A DNA stretch of 64,000 bases, from the NCBI RefSeq assembly GCF_002233755.1, contig NZ_NIFO01000001.1, forward strand, positions 186,001 to 250,000, given 5' to 3'. This document shows positions 37,599 to 47,655 of this stretch, piece after piece (within the stretch, counting starts at the first letter, position 1; the number at the start of each line of letters is the position of its first letter). The notes beneath the pieces are model-generated. The model was not told where the DNA came from and made no database searches. It saw only the letters and a list, made by a program, of their open reading frames with translations. Both the position numbers and the translations under genes were made by a program. Origin of the DNA: Acinetobacter piscicola (lineage in GTDB: Bacteria > Pseudomonadota > Gammaproteobacteria > Pseudomonadales > Moraxellaceae).

Positions 37599-38347
37599 AT
37601 AGATACCAAACAACGACGACCAAAACTACAAAAGTGGAAGTTGTAAAATTAAAGTCACCGATACGCCTTATTATGTATGGTGGTTCAAGAAAATCTAGTG
37701 ATAATTCAGCATTTTTATATGCTTCTAAAAATGTGGTTAAAGATTATAAGAATGATTTACCAGTGAAATCATTTTTTATTTCACAGGGAGTAAATCAACT
37801 AATTGATTTAATAAATGCACAGGCTGAAAACTCTATTCAATCTTTAGATATTTTTTGTCATGGATCTGAATTAGGTTTGTATTCTATTTTGAATGCATCT
37901 TTAGATAGCTCAGAGTCATATGAATATGTTCAGTTGAATAATTTGGAATCAAATTTATATCGAAATAAGCTAACAAAGTTTAGCCAATGGGAAATATTCG
38001 GTGGTGCGAGTTGGCGTAATTTATTTGTTATTTCAGATATTAACTTTAAAAAATTTACAAATGAATCAAAAATAGAAATACATGGATGTAATACCGCATT
38101 GGATGGGAAGTCCGATACTTTTAGTGCAGAGTTATCAAAAGCATTGTTTAAGGTAGGGAGAAAAAGAAGTATAGTCATTGGGCATGCAGATTATGCAAAT
38201 CCGAATAGAGGTGGAACTAGAGAAATATCTAAACAAGATTATCGACATGAATTGCGGATTGTTTATCACAATGGTAACGTTATTGCTAAAACAAAAATGG
38301 AAGGTCGAATACCTGCTTCATTTATAAGAAAATCTTTAGGTGGCTAG
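37592..38347 (+). CDS. Putative T6SS effector with caspase-like His/Cys pair
   Basis: A 251-residue protein with no signal peptide, unknown by name. Two short motifs stand out: LDIFCHGSELGL (His90) and IEIHGCNTA (Cys166). A beta-strand ending in H-G and a later strand ending in G-C-N match the layout of DUF4347 and other clan CD (caspase/CHAT) folds. A third conserved-looking segment, IVIGHADYANPN, follows. It overlaps the PAAR gene and is directly followed by a membrane protein. The T6SS-effector role is inferred from this arrangement; a peptidase activity is a hypothesis. Confidence 0.65.
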   Translation: MVDRYQTTTTKTTKVEVVKLKSPIRLIMYGGSRKSSDNSAFLYASKNVVKDYKNDLPVKSFFISQGVNQLIDLINAQAENSIQSLDIFCHGSELGLYSILNASLDSSESYEYVQLNNLESNLYRNKLTKFSQWEIFGGASWRNLFVISDINFKKFTNESKIEIHGCNTALDGKSDTFSAELSKALFKVGRKRSIVIGHADYANPNRGGTREISKQDYRHELRIVYHNGNVIAKTKMEGRIPASFIRKSLGG

Positions 38348-38671
38348 ATGGAAGATTATAGTTATTGGGTTTCTGTTTATTCAATAGTTTTTTCAATACT
38401 AATAGCTTCATTAAGTATTAATTCTATTTTTTTTATAAAAGATAAGACTAATAAAATTCTTGCCTTTATTGTCTTTACTGGCTTGTATTCCTTAATTTTA
38501 AGTTATTTTTTTGGGAGTTTATCAGGGAAGTATATGGAACAAGATTATTTACCTAAATTTATTTTTGAAGGGTATCGTTCTCATTTGTTTCATGGAAATA
38601 TTTACTTATTATTCACATTAATTATCTTAATTGCTTTAACTATGAGAATTTTGATAAATAAAAGGAAGTAA
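38348..38671 (+). CDS. Small membrane protein, putative immunity protein
   Basis: A 107-residue integral membrane protein with three predicted helices (about 8-30, 38-58 and 84-103) and a basic tail (ILINKRK). It starts at the base after the effector's stop codon. It is a paralogue of the broken gene at 38790, sharing the sequence plan VSVYSIVFSIL / FFIKDK / MEQD / FIFEG. Position and tandem duplication suggest an immunity factor. No family is recognised. Confidence 0.65.
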   Translation: MEDYSYWVSVYSIVFSILIASLSINSIFFIKDKTNKILAFIVFTGLYSLILSYFFGSLSGKYMEQDYLPKFIFEGYRSHLFHGNIYLLFTLIILIALTMRILINKRK

Positions 38672-38789
38672 ATTTTCATGGTGATTGACTTTTATTGATA
38701 TAAATCATGGCTTGTTTATAACAATTTAATATTATTGGTCAAACAAGAATGTATATCTTCTTTTGTATAAAAATATTTTAGGTAAATAA

Positions 38790-39153
38790 ATGTTAGGATT
38801 GGAATCTTTAGAAATTCAACACTGGATTAATGTTTACGGTATTATTTTTTCAATCCTAGTTCTATCACTTTCAGCTAATTTTACTTTTTTTATTAAAGAT
38901 AAAATTAACAGAATTTTAGCAGTAATCGTTTGCACAGCAATTATAACCCGTGTATTAAATCATGTATTTTCTATTTCTTATATAGGTTTAATGGAACAAG
39001 ATCCATTATTTATTAACTTTTATATTTAAGGGTACAGATAAAAGCATTTTCGCAGGAATAATCCCATTTTTTGTTTCATTAATCGCTTTAATTTTATTAA
39101 TCGGACGGCTTATCTATCGAAGGAAAAAATTAAAAGATAAAAAGAAACTTTAA
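38790..39153 (+). pseudogene. Frameshifted second copy of the small membrane protein
   Basis: The open frame 38790-39029 encodes NVYGIIFSILVLSLSANFTFFIKDK ... LMEQDPLFINF, related to the protein at 38348. It then stops at TAA 39027. The expected C-terminus (IFKGTDKSIFAGIIPFFVSLIALILLIGRLIYRRKK) continues in the +1 frame to a stop at 39151. Removing one T from the T-run at 39018-39021 restores NFIFKG, aligned with KFIFEG in the intact copy. It is either a decayed duplicate or a sequencing error in a homopolymer. Confidence 0.8.
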
Positions 39154-39211
39154 AAATAGTAAGTTTATTTTTTAATCGAATTATTATCCAAACCTTGATT
39201 TGTAAGTCAAA

Positions 39212-39231
39212 CTCCCCCCATCCCTGAGAGG
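39212..39231. repeat. Fragment of the palindromic repeat family
   Basis: The sequence CTCCCCCCATCCCTGAGAGG resembles the left end of copy A (CTCCCCATCCCTCC) without its second arm. It lies between the T6SS-like cassette and cca. Confidence 0.55.
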
Positions 39232-39239
39232 AATCTTAT

Positions 39240-40481
39240 TTAAACTGTATGACTATGATGACCTAACTCATGCTTTAAATGGGCAATGGCCTCAATACGT
39301 TTTTGAATCAGCATCTCACCAATATCAGAACCTTGAACATCTGATGGTAAATCAGAAGCTTTAATCGTTCGTACAATTTTCACTGCATCTAAAAGATAAC
39401 GAGCTTGAGGGTATTCACGATTTTCCATACCTAAACGCCCCTTAGCATCGCACTCACAAGCTTGAATAAAGGCTTCAACGCGCTCAGGACGACGCAATAC
39501 GTCCAAACGTTGTAAAAGACGCCACACCGTACCTGCTTTCAAAGTAAATGCTTGATGACACTTTAAATGCTCTTTACATACAGCCAAAGCAAGCTGCTTG
39601 GTTTGAGTTGGAACTTTTAAACGATCACAAATTTCAGTTACAGGTTGAATCCCACGTTCTTCATGCATGACATGACGAGGTAATTCTTCCTTAGGCGTTA
39701 ACGCTTTTCCTAAATCATGCACCAATACAGCAAAACGCACATCTAAAGAATAATTGGCTTTACAGGCTTGTTGAAGCGACATCAATGTATGAATACCACA
39801 ATCAATTTCAGGGTGATATTCAGGACGTTGTGGTACACCAAACAAAGTATCGATTTCAGGAAATAGAATTTTTAAAGCACCACATTCACGTAATACTTCA
39901 AAGTAAACGTCAGCATGTTGTTCCATTAAAGCACGAGAAGTTTCTTTCCATACACGTTCAGGTGTTAAAGCTTGAAGCTCGCCTGATTCAGTCAATTGGC
40001 GCATTAAAGCAAGGGTTTCGGTTGCAATTGTAAAACCATATTGTGTATAGCGAGCTGCAAAACGAGCAACACGTAATACGCGTAAAGGATCTTCTGCGAA
40101 TGCTTCAGAAACATGACGAAGAATTTTATTATTTAAATCATCTTGGCCATGATAAGGGTCAAATACTTGTCCAGACTCATCCATTGCCATCGCATTGATG
40201 GTTAAATCTCTGCGAATTAAATCTTCATCGAGCGTTACATTTGGATCTGTGAAAAACTCAAAACCGTGATAGCCGTGTCCTGATTTACGTTCAGTACGGG
40301 CAAGTGCATATTCTTCTTTTGTTTTGGGATGCAAAAAAACAGGGAAATCTTTACCAACAGGCTGATAACCTTGGGCGAGAAGTTGCTCAGGTGTAGCACC
40401 TACGACAACATAATCTTTTTCGTGATAGGGATGTCCGAGTAAATGATCTCTGACGGCACCGCCTACTAAATAAACTTGCAT
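39240..40481 (-). CDS. cca: Multifunctional CCA tRNA nucleotidyltransferase
   Basis: Adds or repairs the 3' CCA end of tRNAs. The nucleotidyltransferase motif is VYLVGGAVRDHLLG followed by EKDYVVVG. RRDLTINAMAMDESG and EDPLRVLRVARFAARY are class II signatures. An HD phosphohydrolase domain (RFAVLVHDLGKALTPKEELPRH) makes it the long, multifunctional form (413 residues). The start at 40481 has AGAGG 7 bases upstream; the frame is open to 40514. Confidence 0.95.
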   Translation of the reverse strand: MQVYLVGGAVRDHLLGHPYHEKDYVVVGATPEQLLAQGYQPVGKDFPVFLHPKTKEEYALARTERKSGHGYHGFEFFTDPNVTLDEDLIRRDLTINAMAMDESGQVFDPYHGQDDLNNKILRHVSEAFAEDPLRVLRVARFAARYTQYGFTIATETLALMRQLTESGELQALTPERVWKETSRALMEQHADVYFEVLRECGALKILFPEIDTLFGVPQRPEYHPEIDCGIHTLMSLQQACKANYSLDVRFAVLVHDLGKALTPKEELPRHVMHEERGIQPVTEICDRLKVPTQTKQLALAVCKEHLKCHQAFTLKAGTVWRLLQRLDVLRRPERVEAFIQACECDAKGRLGMENREYPQARYLLDAVKIVRTIKASDLPSDVQGSDIGEMLIQKRIEAIAHLKHELGHHSHTV

Positions 40482-40594
40482 GAAAAAACCTCTATTCTTA
40501 GCGCCATCATGCAACAGAATAGAGGTTTTCTCAAGTGTTGAAACCTAGCGATTAGCTAAACTTTAACAGTATTTATCTCAAATTGATTTTAAAC

Positions 40595-42865
40595 CTAGCT
40601 TTGAGCTTGTTGAATCTCTGCAACGGTTAAAGCCGTCATATTTACTAAACGACGTGTCGTCGTCGTAGGTGTTAAAATATGAACTGGTTTTGCTGCACCG
40701 AGTAAGATTGGACCAATAGTCACATTATTACCTGATGTAGATTTTAACAAGTTGAATGAAATATTTGCAGCATCAAGGTTTGGCATGATTAACAAGTTTG
40801 CAGAACCTTTGAAGCGTGAGTTCGGGAATGCAAAATGACGAATATTTTCATCAAGTGCTGCATCCGCATGCATTTCACCTTCAACCTCTAACTCTGGCGC
40901 AATTTCAGATAAAATTTCAAAGACTTTACGCATTTTTTGTGCACTTGGATCATTTTGATCTGAACCAAAGCTTGAATGTGAAAGTAATGCAACACGTGGT
41001 GTCATACCAAAACGACGTACTTCTTCAGCAGCTAAAATTGTCATTTCAGCAAGTTGTTCAGCAGTTGGGTTGGTATTTACATAAGTATCAGCAATAAACA
41101 GGTTACGATCTTCAAGCATTAATGCATTCAAGGTAAAGAAGTTGTTACGATCTTCTTTTAAACCAATCACATTTCTTACGAAATCTAAGTGAATGTCATA
41201 ACTCGCGTATGTACCACATAACATACCATCTGCTTGACCATGACGAACTAACATCGCAGCAATCAGTGTAGAACGACGACGTGATTCACGTTGTGCATAT
41301 TCAGGTGTTACACCTTTACGTTGCATGATGTTGTAATAGTCATCAGCAAATTTTTCGTAATCAGGATTTTTTTCTTGATCAACGATCGTGATATTTACAC
41401 CGTGTTCTAAACGCAAACCTAATTTTTTGATATTCGCTTCAATCACTGAAGTACGACCTACAAGAATTGGTTTAGCTAAACCTTCATCTACTGCGATTTG
41501 TACTGCGCGTAATACACGTAAGTCTTCACCTTCAGCATATGCAATGCGTTTAGGTGCAGTTTTTGCTTGCGCAAAAATTGGTTTCATCATCAATGCAGAG
41601 TTATAAACAAACTCAGATAAGCGTTGACGATATGCTGAGAAATCTTCAATTGGACGACTTGCAACACCAGAGTCCATCGCAGCTTGTGCAACAGCAGGTG
41701 CAATTTCAAGAATTAAGCGTTGATCAAGTGGGCGTGGGATTAAGTAATCACGACCAAATGATGCTGATTTTTCACCATAAGATGCAGCATCCGCTTCAAC
41801 ATGCGCCATACGTGCAATCGCATGTACACAAGCAATCTTCATTTCTTCATTGATGGTTGTTGCACCAACATCTAAAGCACCACGGAAGATATATGGGAAG
41901 CACAGTGCATTATTCACTTGGTTTGGATAGTCTGAACGACCCGTCGCCATAATGACATCATTACGCACTTCATGCGCATGTTCAGGTAAAATTTCAGGAT
42001 CTGGATTCGCCAATGCAAAAATGATTGGATCATTTGCCATAACCTTAACCATTTCTTTGGTCAAGATGCCAGCAGCTGAAAGACCAAGGAACATATCTGC
42101 GCCTGCAATCACATCTGCAAGTTGATTGCCTTCGATATCTTGTACATAACGCTTTTTAGATTCATCCAAACCTTCACGTCGTGTCGTCAATAGACCACGT
42201 GAGTCTGCAACAATGATGTTTTCTTTTTTCGCCCCAATTGCACAAAGTAAATCTAAGCAAGAAAGGGCAGCAGCACCTGCGCCAGAAGCAACGATTTTAA
42301 TTTCGTCAATTTTTTTGCCATTCAATTGCAAAGCATTTAGGAGTGCAGAACCCACAATGATTGAAGTACCGTGTTGGTCATCATGGAACACAGGAATTTT
42401 CATGCGTTCACGAAGTTTCTGCTCAATGTAAAAACATTCAGGTGCTTTAATGTCTTCTAAGTTGATACCACCAAAAGTGGGTTCTAACGCTGCAACGATA
42501 TCGACAATTTTATCTGGATCATTTTCAGCAATTTCAATATCGAATACATCAACACCAGCGAATTTTTTAAATAAAACGCCTTTTCCTTCCATTACAGGCT
42601 TTGAAGCCAATGGACCAATGTTTCCTAAGCCTAAAACAGCCGTACCATTACTGACCACAGCAACCAAGTTTCCACGTGCAGTATAAAGTGCTGCCTTTGA
42701 AGGGTCTTTTTCAATTTCCAAACATGGAGCAGCAACACCTGGAGAATAGGCAAGTGCTAAGTCATGTTGATTGACCAGTTGTTTACTTGGTGTAACGCTA
42801 ATTTTTCCTGGGGTAGGAAATTCATGGTAATAAAGAGCTTGCTGTTTTAATGATTGATCGTCCAT
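40595..42865 (-). CDS. maeB: NADP-dependent malic enzyme, MaeB type
   Basis: Decarboxylates malate to pyruvate with NADPH formation. The first 430 residues form the malic domain ([55 protein letters not shown]). The C-terminal 320 residues resemble phosphotransacetylase but are regulatory in this family ([40 protein letters not shown]). The length is 757 residues from the ATG at 42865; an upstream extension to 42958 lacks support. Confidence 0.94.
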   Translation of the reverse strand: MDDQSLKQQALYYHEFPTPGKISVTPSKQLVNQHDLALAYSPGVAAPCLEIEKDPSKAALYTARGNLVAVVSNGTAVLGLGNIGPLASKPVMEGKGVLFKKFAGVDVFDIEIAENDPDKIVDIVAALEPTFGGINLEDIKAPECFYIEQKLRERMKIPVFHDDQHGTSIIVGSALLNALQLNGKKIDEIKIVASGAGAAALSCLDLLCAIGAKKENIIVADSRGLLTTRREGLDESKKRYVQDIEGNQLADVIAGADMFLGLSAAGILTKEMVKVMANDPIIFALANPDPEILPEHAHEVRNDVIMATGRSDYPNQVNNALCFPYIFRGALDVGATTINEEMKIACVHAIARMAHVEADAASYGEKSASFGRDYLIPRPLDQRLILEIAPAVAQAAMDSGVASRPIEDFSAYRQRLSEFVYNSALMMKPIFAQAKTAPKRIAYAEGEDLRVLRAVQIAVDEGLAKPILVGRTSVIEANIKKLGLRLEHGVNITIVDQEKNPDYEKFADDYYNIMQRKGVTPEYAQRESRRRSTLIAAMLVRHGQADGMLCGTYASYDIHLDFVRNVIGLKEDRNNFFTLNALMLEDRNLFIADTYVNTNPTAEQLAEMTILAAEEVRRFGMTPRVALLSHSSFGSDQNDPSAQKMRKVFEILSEIAPELEVEGEMHADAALDENIRHFAFPNSRFKGSANLLIMPNLDAANISFNLLKSTSGNNVTIGPILLGAAKPVHILTPTTTTRRLVNMTALTVAEIQQAQS

Positions 42866-43007
42866 TTGAATCTCGATTGTTACAATGTTCCAGCGAGGCT
42901 GGTCGTTTTGGCTAAATATGAACGAATATACCATTTGTTGAGCGCTATCGACAGTCAAAAAGTATATATTTCAGTTCAAGTTGTAGATTAAAAGTCTAAA
43001 ATACTGA

Positions 43008-45878
43008 TTAAATCGTAATAAGTTTATGCTGTTCTAAATATTGCGTACTTTCAGCAGCGGTAAGCGGTTTAGAAAAATAAAAACCTTGTAAAATATGACA
43101 ACCATGTCTTTCTAAGAAATCAATTTGTTCTTTTGTTTCAACGCCTTCAGCCACTAAAGTGATTCCTATAGCAATGCCCATCGCAATGATTGCATTCACA
43201 ATTGCCTCATCTTTTTCACGTCCAATTTTAGAAATAAAGGATTTATCAATCTTTAAAACATCAATAGGATAACTGGTGAGATAGGATAAAGATGAATATC
43301 CAGTTCCAAAATCATCTAAGGAAATTGAAATATGACGGTCTTTTAATTGTCGTAATAGTTGGTCGACTTGTTCTGATTTGTCCAATAAAGAAGATTCGGT
43401 AAGTTCGAGCTCTAACATATCCCCAGAAATATTATATTTTCTAAGCGCATAATCAATATCTTCAACCAAATGTCCACGATGAATTTGCTGAGCGACGATA
43501 TTGATAGATACACGAAAATGATCAAATCCGAGCGTTTGCCAATGATGAATCTGTTTACAAGCTTCGTGTAATACAATCAGACCAATATCTGAAATTAAAT
43601 TGGTTTCTTCAGCCAATGGAATAAAGATATCAGGGGCAATATAACCCAGTGTAGGGTGTTGCCAACGGACAAGTGCTTCAAAACCATAAATTTGATTGGT
43701 TAGGATACAAATTTTAGGCTGATAATTAACAGATAATTTTTGCTCTTTAATCGCTTTTCTAAGTTCATTTTCTAGATTAATTCCTTGATTTGAAATAGGA
43801 ACTTTAGAGTTTGAATAGAATTCTATAGTATCGCCACCCAAGCGTTTTGCTTCATTCAAAGCAAACTCAGCATGCCCATTTAGACTATCTAATTGAGGGC
43901 CATGTTCTGGGAATAATGCAGCACCAATGGAAATAGTGATCGTTTGTTCTTGCCCATTGACTTCAAAAGGATGTCTAAATGCCTGCAAAATACTTTGAGC
44001 TTGCTGATGAATCGAGATATTACCGCAGCTCAAATTATAGACCACTGCAAAATCATCATTATTTAAATATGCCGTAATCGAAGCATTTGCACAGCATAAT
44101 CTGAGTCTTTGTGCGACTTTTATTAATAATTCATCGCCGTGTTTTTGGCTTAGTGAATCATTGAATGATTTAAAACGGTCAATATTGATGCGTAACAATG
44201 CAAAATTTTTAAATAAATTAGAATAATCCGTGAGGTAATTATGGAGTTGTTGTTGGAAATAAAAACGGTTTGGAAGATCCGTTAAAATATCATAATGTTT
44301 TAAATACGATAATTTACGTTCTTGTTTTTTGCGATCTGTTAAATCTGTAATAATACCAACATAGTTCACAACTTTGTCTTTTTCATCATAAATGACATTA
44401 ATATGAATCCAAAGGACTAATTTTTTACCTGAAGTAAATTCAATGCGTAATTCAGAATCAAACTCACCAGTTTCTATCAGCTGTTGTGTCATTTTGGCAT
44501 ACGTTTTTGCAGCATTTGAACCGGTATTTACAGTAATATCAAATAAATGATGGCCAATAATCTCTTCCTGTTTATAACCGAGTAATTTTTCAAAAAATTG
44601 ATTTACTTCGAGGTAGCATAAATTGCTATCTAAAACAAAAATACCTTCAGCAACGTGTTTAAAAACATTCGCAGCAAGTTTTAATTTTTCTTGATCAGAT
44701 TTTTCCTTTTGAATATTTCGGTGAATGCCCACCATTCTTAAAGGTTTATTATTGTTATTTCGCGCAATGACTCGACCAATATCTTGAATCCAACACCATT
44801 GATTATTTCTTTTAATTCGATAAACAGCTTCAAAACGGTCTGTCTTGCCTTTGATGTGTTGTAAAAGTATAGACTTATATTGTGCAATGTCATCGGGATG
44901 AATAAATTCAGCAATATTATGATTATGCTTTAAATTGATTTGCCTAAATTCAATTTCATTATTCGCTTTGGCAATCTGAAACGTTCTTTTTTCAATATCC
45001 CAAATCCATGAGTTAATACCGGCAGTTTCATGTGCAAAATCTAAATTGGCTTGATGATTCTCTAGATGATCATTAATCTGTTTTAAATCATTTACTCTTT
45101 CTTTAACTTTTTGTTCTAGTAATTGATTGTTAAGTTGTAACTCATTTTTAATTTCTTCTGTTTTTGTAAACTCTGTTTTGAGTTGCGTTTGTAATGCTTT
45201 AGATTCATCTAAATGACGTTGAGATTGTTCGATTAATTTTGTGTTATTAAAATTTAATATTTTTAAGCGATTATGCATGCGGTTTGCAATCAATGCGCTG
45301 ATGAAAATAGTCGAGAACCATAGCGCCGTGATAATACTATAAAAGATAAACGCATCATTGAAAAACAAGAGTTGAGCACAAATAGCAGGTAATGCTGAAG
45401 GTAAAAAAATACACAAAAAATAACTAAAACGCTCAACCAAATACGTGAGTGCCATCACATAAGTAATACTGAGCAACAAGCCAGATAAAATAATGATTTG
45501 AGTATAATCGAGTTGTGAATTCTCAATTTTTAAAAAGTAATAAATAATACATATACCAATGCCTAAAGTTGTTCCTATTACTAAACAAAAGAATTGAAAG
45601 AGGGCATCGATTTTATCATTTTTATCGTTATTGCTTTGAATCTGATTTTTCTTCAAATATGAAATAGAGAATATCATTGCAAAAATAATACTGATTAAAA
45701 TAAAAAACCAATTATTTAGATAGTTTGAATAGTCATTAAAATATAAATAATAAATAAAAATATCAAAAAAGCTAGCAAACAAGACCCATGCAAGAAAAAT
45801 TTGCATATGATCCGCCATACTTTTGACTTGTAATGCATTCATGCTTTTCGAAAGAAGCTCATCCTGAACATCCATCAT
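43008..45878 (-). CDS. Membrane PAS-PAS-GGDEF-EAL protein, probable c-di-GMP phosphodiesterase
   Basis: A multidomain signalling protein of about 956 residues. Six or so membrane helices (about 28-210) are followed by a coiled coil (to about 285), two PAS domains (NSWIWDIEKRTF...; GIFVLDSNLCYLEVN...), GGDEF and EAL. The GGDEF site is NNDDF, so cyclase activity is probably lost. The EAL site looks complete: EALVRW, SINIV, ELTES, LDDFGTGYSSL, KIDKSF, VAEGVE, LQGFYFSKP. It likely degrades c-di-GMP in response to a PAS-sensed signal. The start is uncertain (GTG 45890, ATG 45878 or 45875). Confidence 0.88.
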   Translation of the reverse strand: MMDVQDELLSKSMNALQVKSMADHMQIFLAWVLFASFFDIFIYYLYFNDYSNYLNNWFFILISIIFAMIFSISYLKKNQIQSNNDKNDKIDALFQFFCLVIGTTLGIGICIIYYFLKIENSQLDYTQIIILSGLLLSITYVMALTYLVERFSYFLCIFLPSALPAICAQLLFFNDAFIFYSIITALWFSTIFISALIANRMHNRLKILNFNNTKLIEQSQRHLDESKALQTQLKTEFTKTEEIKNELQLNNQLLEQKVKERVNDLKQINDHLENHQANLDFAHETAGINSWIWDIEKRTFQIAKANNEIEFRQINLKHNHNIAEFIHPDDIAQYKSILLQHIKGKTDRFEAVYRIKRNNQWCWIQDIGRVIARNNNNKPLRMVGIHRNIQKEKSDQEKLKLAANVFKHVAEGIFVLDSNLCYLEVNQFFEKLLGYKQEEIIGHHLFDITVNTGSNAAKTYAKMTQQLIETGEFDSELRIEFTSGKKLVLWIHINVIYDEKDKVVNYVGIITDLTDRKKQERKLSYLKHYDILTDLPNRFYFQQQLHNYLTDYSNLFKNFALLRINIDRFKSFNDSLSQKHGDELLIKVAQRLRLCCANASITAYLNNDDFAVVYNLSCGNISIHQQAQSILQAFRHPFEVNGQEQTITISIGAALFPEHGPQLDSLNGHAEFALNEAKRLGGDTIEFYSNSKVPISNQGINLENELRKAIKEQKLSVNYQPKICILTNQIYGFEALVRWQHPTLGYIAPDIFIPLAEETNLISDIGLIVLHEACKQIHHWQTLGFDHFRVSINIVAQQIHRGHLVEDIDYALRKYNISGDMLELELTESSLLDKSEQVDQLLRQLKDRHISISLDDFGTGYSSLSYLTSYPIDVLKIDKSFISKIGREKDEAIVNAIIAMGIAIGITLVAEGVETKEQIDFLERHGCHILQGFYFSKPLTAAESTQYLEQHKLITI

Positions 45879-46034
45879 TTGCTGCTGCACCTTATTTCAT
45901 TTGAATAATATCTAACTAAAAGTAATTAAAAAAGCATGATTGTTTTGTATTTTAATCGAATTAAAAACGGATACTTTTAATGTAAAATACTGTGTATTGA
46001 TCACGATTGCAATAATTTTTTAATAAATAGATCA

Positions 46035-46751
46035 CTATTTTACAATTATATGATTCAAAATTGATAAGGCAACAATAGGTGCTGTTTCGGTACGTAAAAT
46101 TCGCTCACCGATACACCAATTTTTAAAGCCATGATCATTTGCATCAACAATTTCTTGCTCGGATAAGCCACCTTCAGGGCCAATCAAAAGTACAATATCG
46201 CGACTAATATTTTCAAGTGGATTTAAGTTTTCTTTATTTGGAGCCAAAACTAAGCGTGACTCAGGTAAATCACTTTTTAGCCATTCTTGCAAAGATTGAG
46301 GTGCTTGTATTTTGGGAACAATATTCATACCACACTGTTCACATGCCGCGATCGCAATACCTTGCCAATGATCAATTTTCTTTTGATCACGATCATACTT
46401 TAAACGCATTTCACAACGCTCAGAAGTCAGTAATTGAATCTCTGAGACACCTAATTCTATGGCTTTTTGAATCGCATAATCCATGCGATCTCCCTTACTC
46501 ATCACTTGACCTAATAAGGCTGTGAAAGTAGGAGTTCGATTGTCTGGATTAAATGTCGTAATCTGAACACTGGCAGATTTCTTTGAAACTTCAATGAGTT
46601 CTGCATCATATTCACCACCTTGTCCATTGAACAAAGTGGCTTTATCACCCACTTGAGCACGTAAAACCTTAACCCAGTGATGAAACACTGTTTCAGTGAG
46701 TTGGATATTCACATCGACAGTTAAATCAGTTTCGATATAAAAACGGGGCAT
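46035..46751 (-). CDS. rsmE: 16S rRNA m3U1498 methyltransferase RsmE
   Basis: A SPOUT-class methyltransferase. The N-terminal PUA-like part starts PRFYIETDLTV and includes HHWVKVLRAQVGD. The knot region includes LLIGPEGGLSEQEI and CIGERILRTETAPIVALSIL, typical of RsmE. The length is 238 residues. metF lies upstream in the same direction, only 29 bases away, suggesting read-through. Confidence 0.94.
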   Translation of the reverse strand: MPRFYIETDLTVDVNIQLTETVFHHWVKVLRAQVGDKATLFNGQGGEYDAELIEVSKKSASVQITTFNPDNRTPTFTALLGQVMSKGDRMDYAIQKAIELGVSEIQLLTSERCEMRLKYDRDQKKIDHWQGIAIAACEQCGMNIVPKIQAPQSLQEWLKSDLPESRLVLAPNKENLNPLENISRDIVLLIGPEGGLSEQEIVDANDHGFKNWCIGERILRTETAPIVALSILNHIIVK

Positions 46752-46780
46752 TCAATTTTACTCAAGTTGTGGGTTTGAAA

Positions 46781-47617
46781 TTATGCTAAACCAAGGTCAA
46801 GTACAAGTTGACGGTTTGGTTCTGTATGGTTCATAGAGTAGAAGTGCAAACTTGGTGCGCCACCTGCAATGAGGCGTTCACATAGCTTTACTACGACTTC
46901 ATGTCCAAATGCTTTGATACTGGCAGAATCATCGCCATAAGTAGCAAGTTGCTTGCGAATCCAGCGTGGAATCTCGGCACCTGTACCATCAGCAAAGCGA
47001 ATTAAGTTGCTTGCATTGGTAATCGGCATGATTCCTGGAGCAACTGGAATATCAATTCCTTGTTTTTGAATACGTTCTACAAAGTAGAAATATGCATCTG
47101 GATTAAAAAAGAATTGTGTAATAGCAGCGTTTGCACCAGCTTTTACTTTTTCAGCGAAATGTTTAATGTCCGCATCAAAGTTATCCGCTTGAGGATGCAT
47201 TTCAGGGTATGCAGCGACTTCAATTTTAAAATGGTCACCTGAATGTTCACGAATAAAACGTACAAGATCGGTTGCATAAGGTAATTCACCTAATCCAACT
47301 TGCCCTGAAGGTAAGTCACCACGAAGTGCGACAATACGGTCAATGCCTTGTGCTTTATACAAATCCAGTAATTCTGCAATACGAACTTTATCATCACCAA
47401 TACATGAAAGGTGAGGGGCTACAGGTGTACCTTTGCCATTAAAGTCAGTAATTGCTGCAAGTGTGCGTTCACGTGTAGAACCACCTGCACCATAAGTCAC
47501 TGAGAAAAATTCAGGATTGAGCAATTGTAATTCTTGATGAACAACTTTGAGTTTTTCCGCACCAGCATCTGTTTTTGTTGGGAAAAACTCAAACGAAATT
47601 GGAACGCGTTTGGTCAT
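46781..47617 (-). CDS. metF: 5,10-methylenetetrahydrofolate reductase
   Basis: Reduces methylene-THF to methyl-THF, the methyl donor for methionine synthesis. A flavin TIM-barrel: SFEFFPTKTDAGAEKL (catalytic Glu), FSVTYGAGGSTRERT, RIVALRGDLP, GANAAITQFFFNPDAYF and PVAPGIMPITN are family signatures. The length is 278 residues. AAGGA sits 6 bases before the ATG. It is separated from ahcY by a palindromic repeat. Confidence 0.95.
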   Translation of the reverse strand: MTKRVPISFEFFPTKTDAGAEKLKVVHQELQLLNPEFFSVTYGAGGSTRERTLAAITDFNGKGTPVAPHLSCIGDDKVRIAELLDLYKAQGIDRIVALRGDLPSGQVGLGELPYATDLVRFIREHSGDHFKIEVAAYPEMHPQADNFDADIKHFAEKVKAGANAAITQFFFNPDAYFYFVERIQKQGIDIPVAPGIMPITNASNLIRFADGTGAEIPRWIRKQLATYGDDSASIKAFGHEVVVKLCERLIAGGAPSLHFYSMNHTEPNRQLVLDLGLA

Positions 47618-47655
47618 GATGAAATCCTTTTTATAATACTATTTTAATGGCTTTG

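Noticed and set aside
39010-39030. Programmed +1 frameshift in the second membrane-protein gene
   Set aside because: A T-run slip without a slippery motif plus stimulatory structure is better explained as mutation or sequencing error.
46217-46525. 102-codon open frame on the plus strand inside rsmE
   Set aside because: Antisense to rsmE, with no recognisable protein features.
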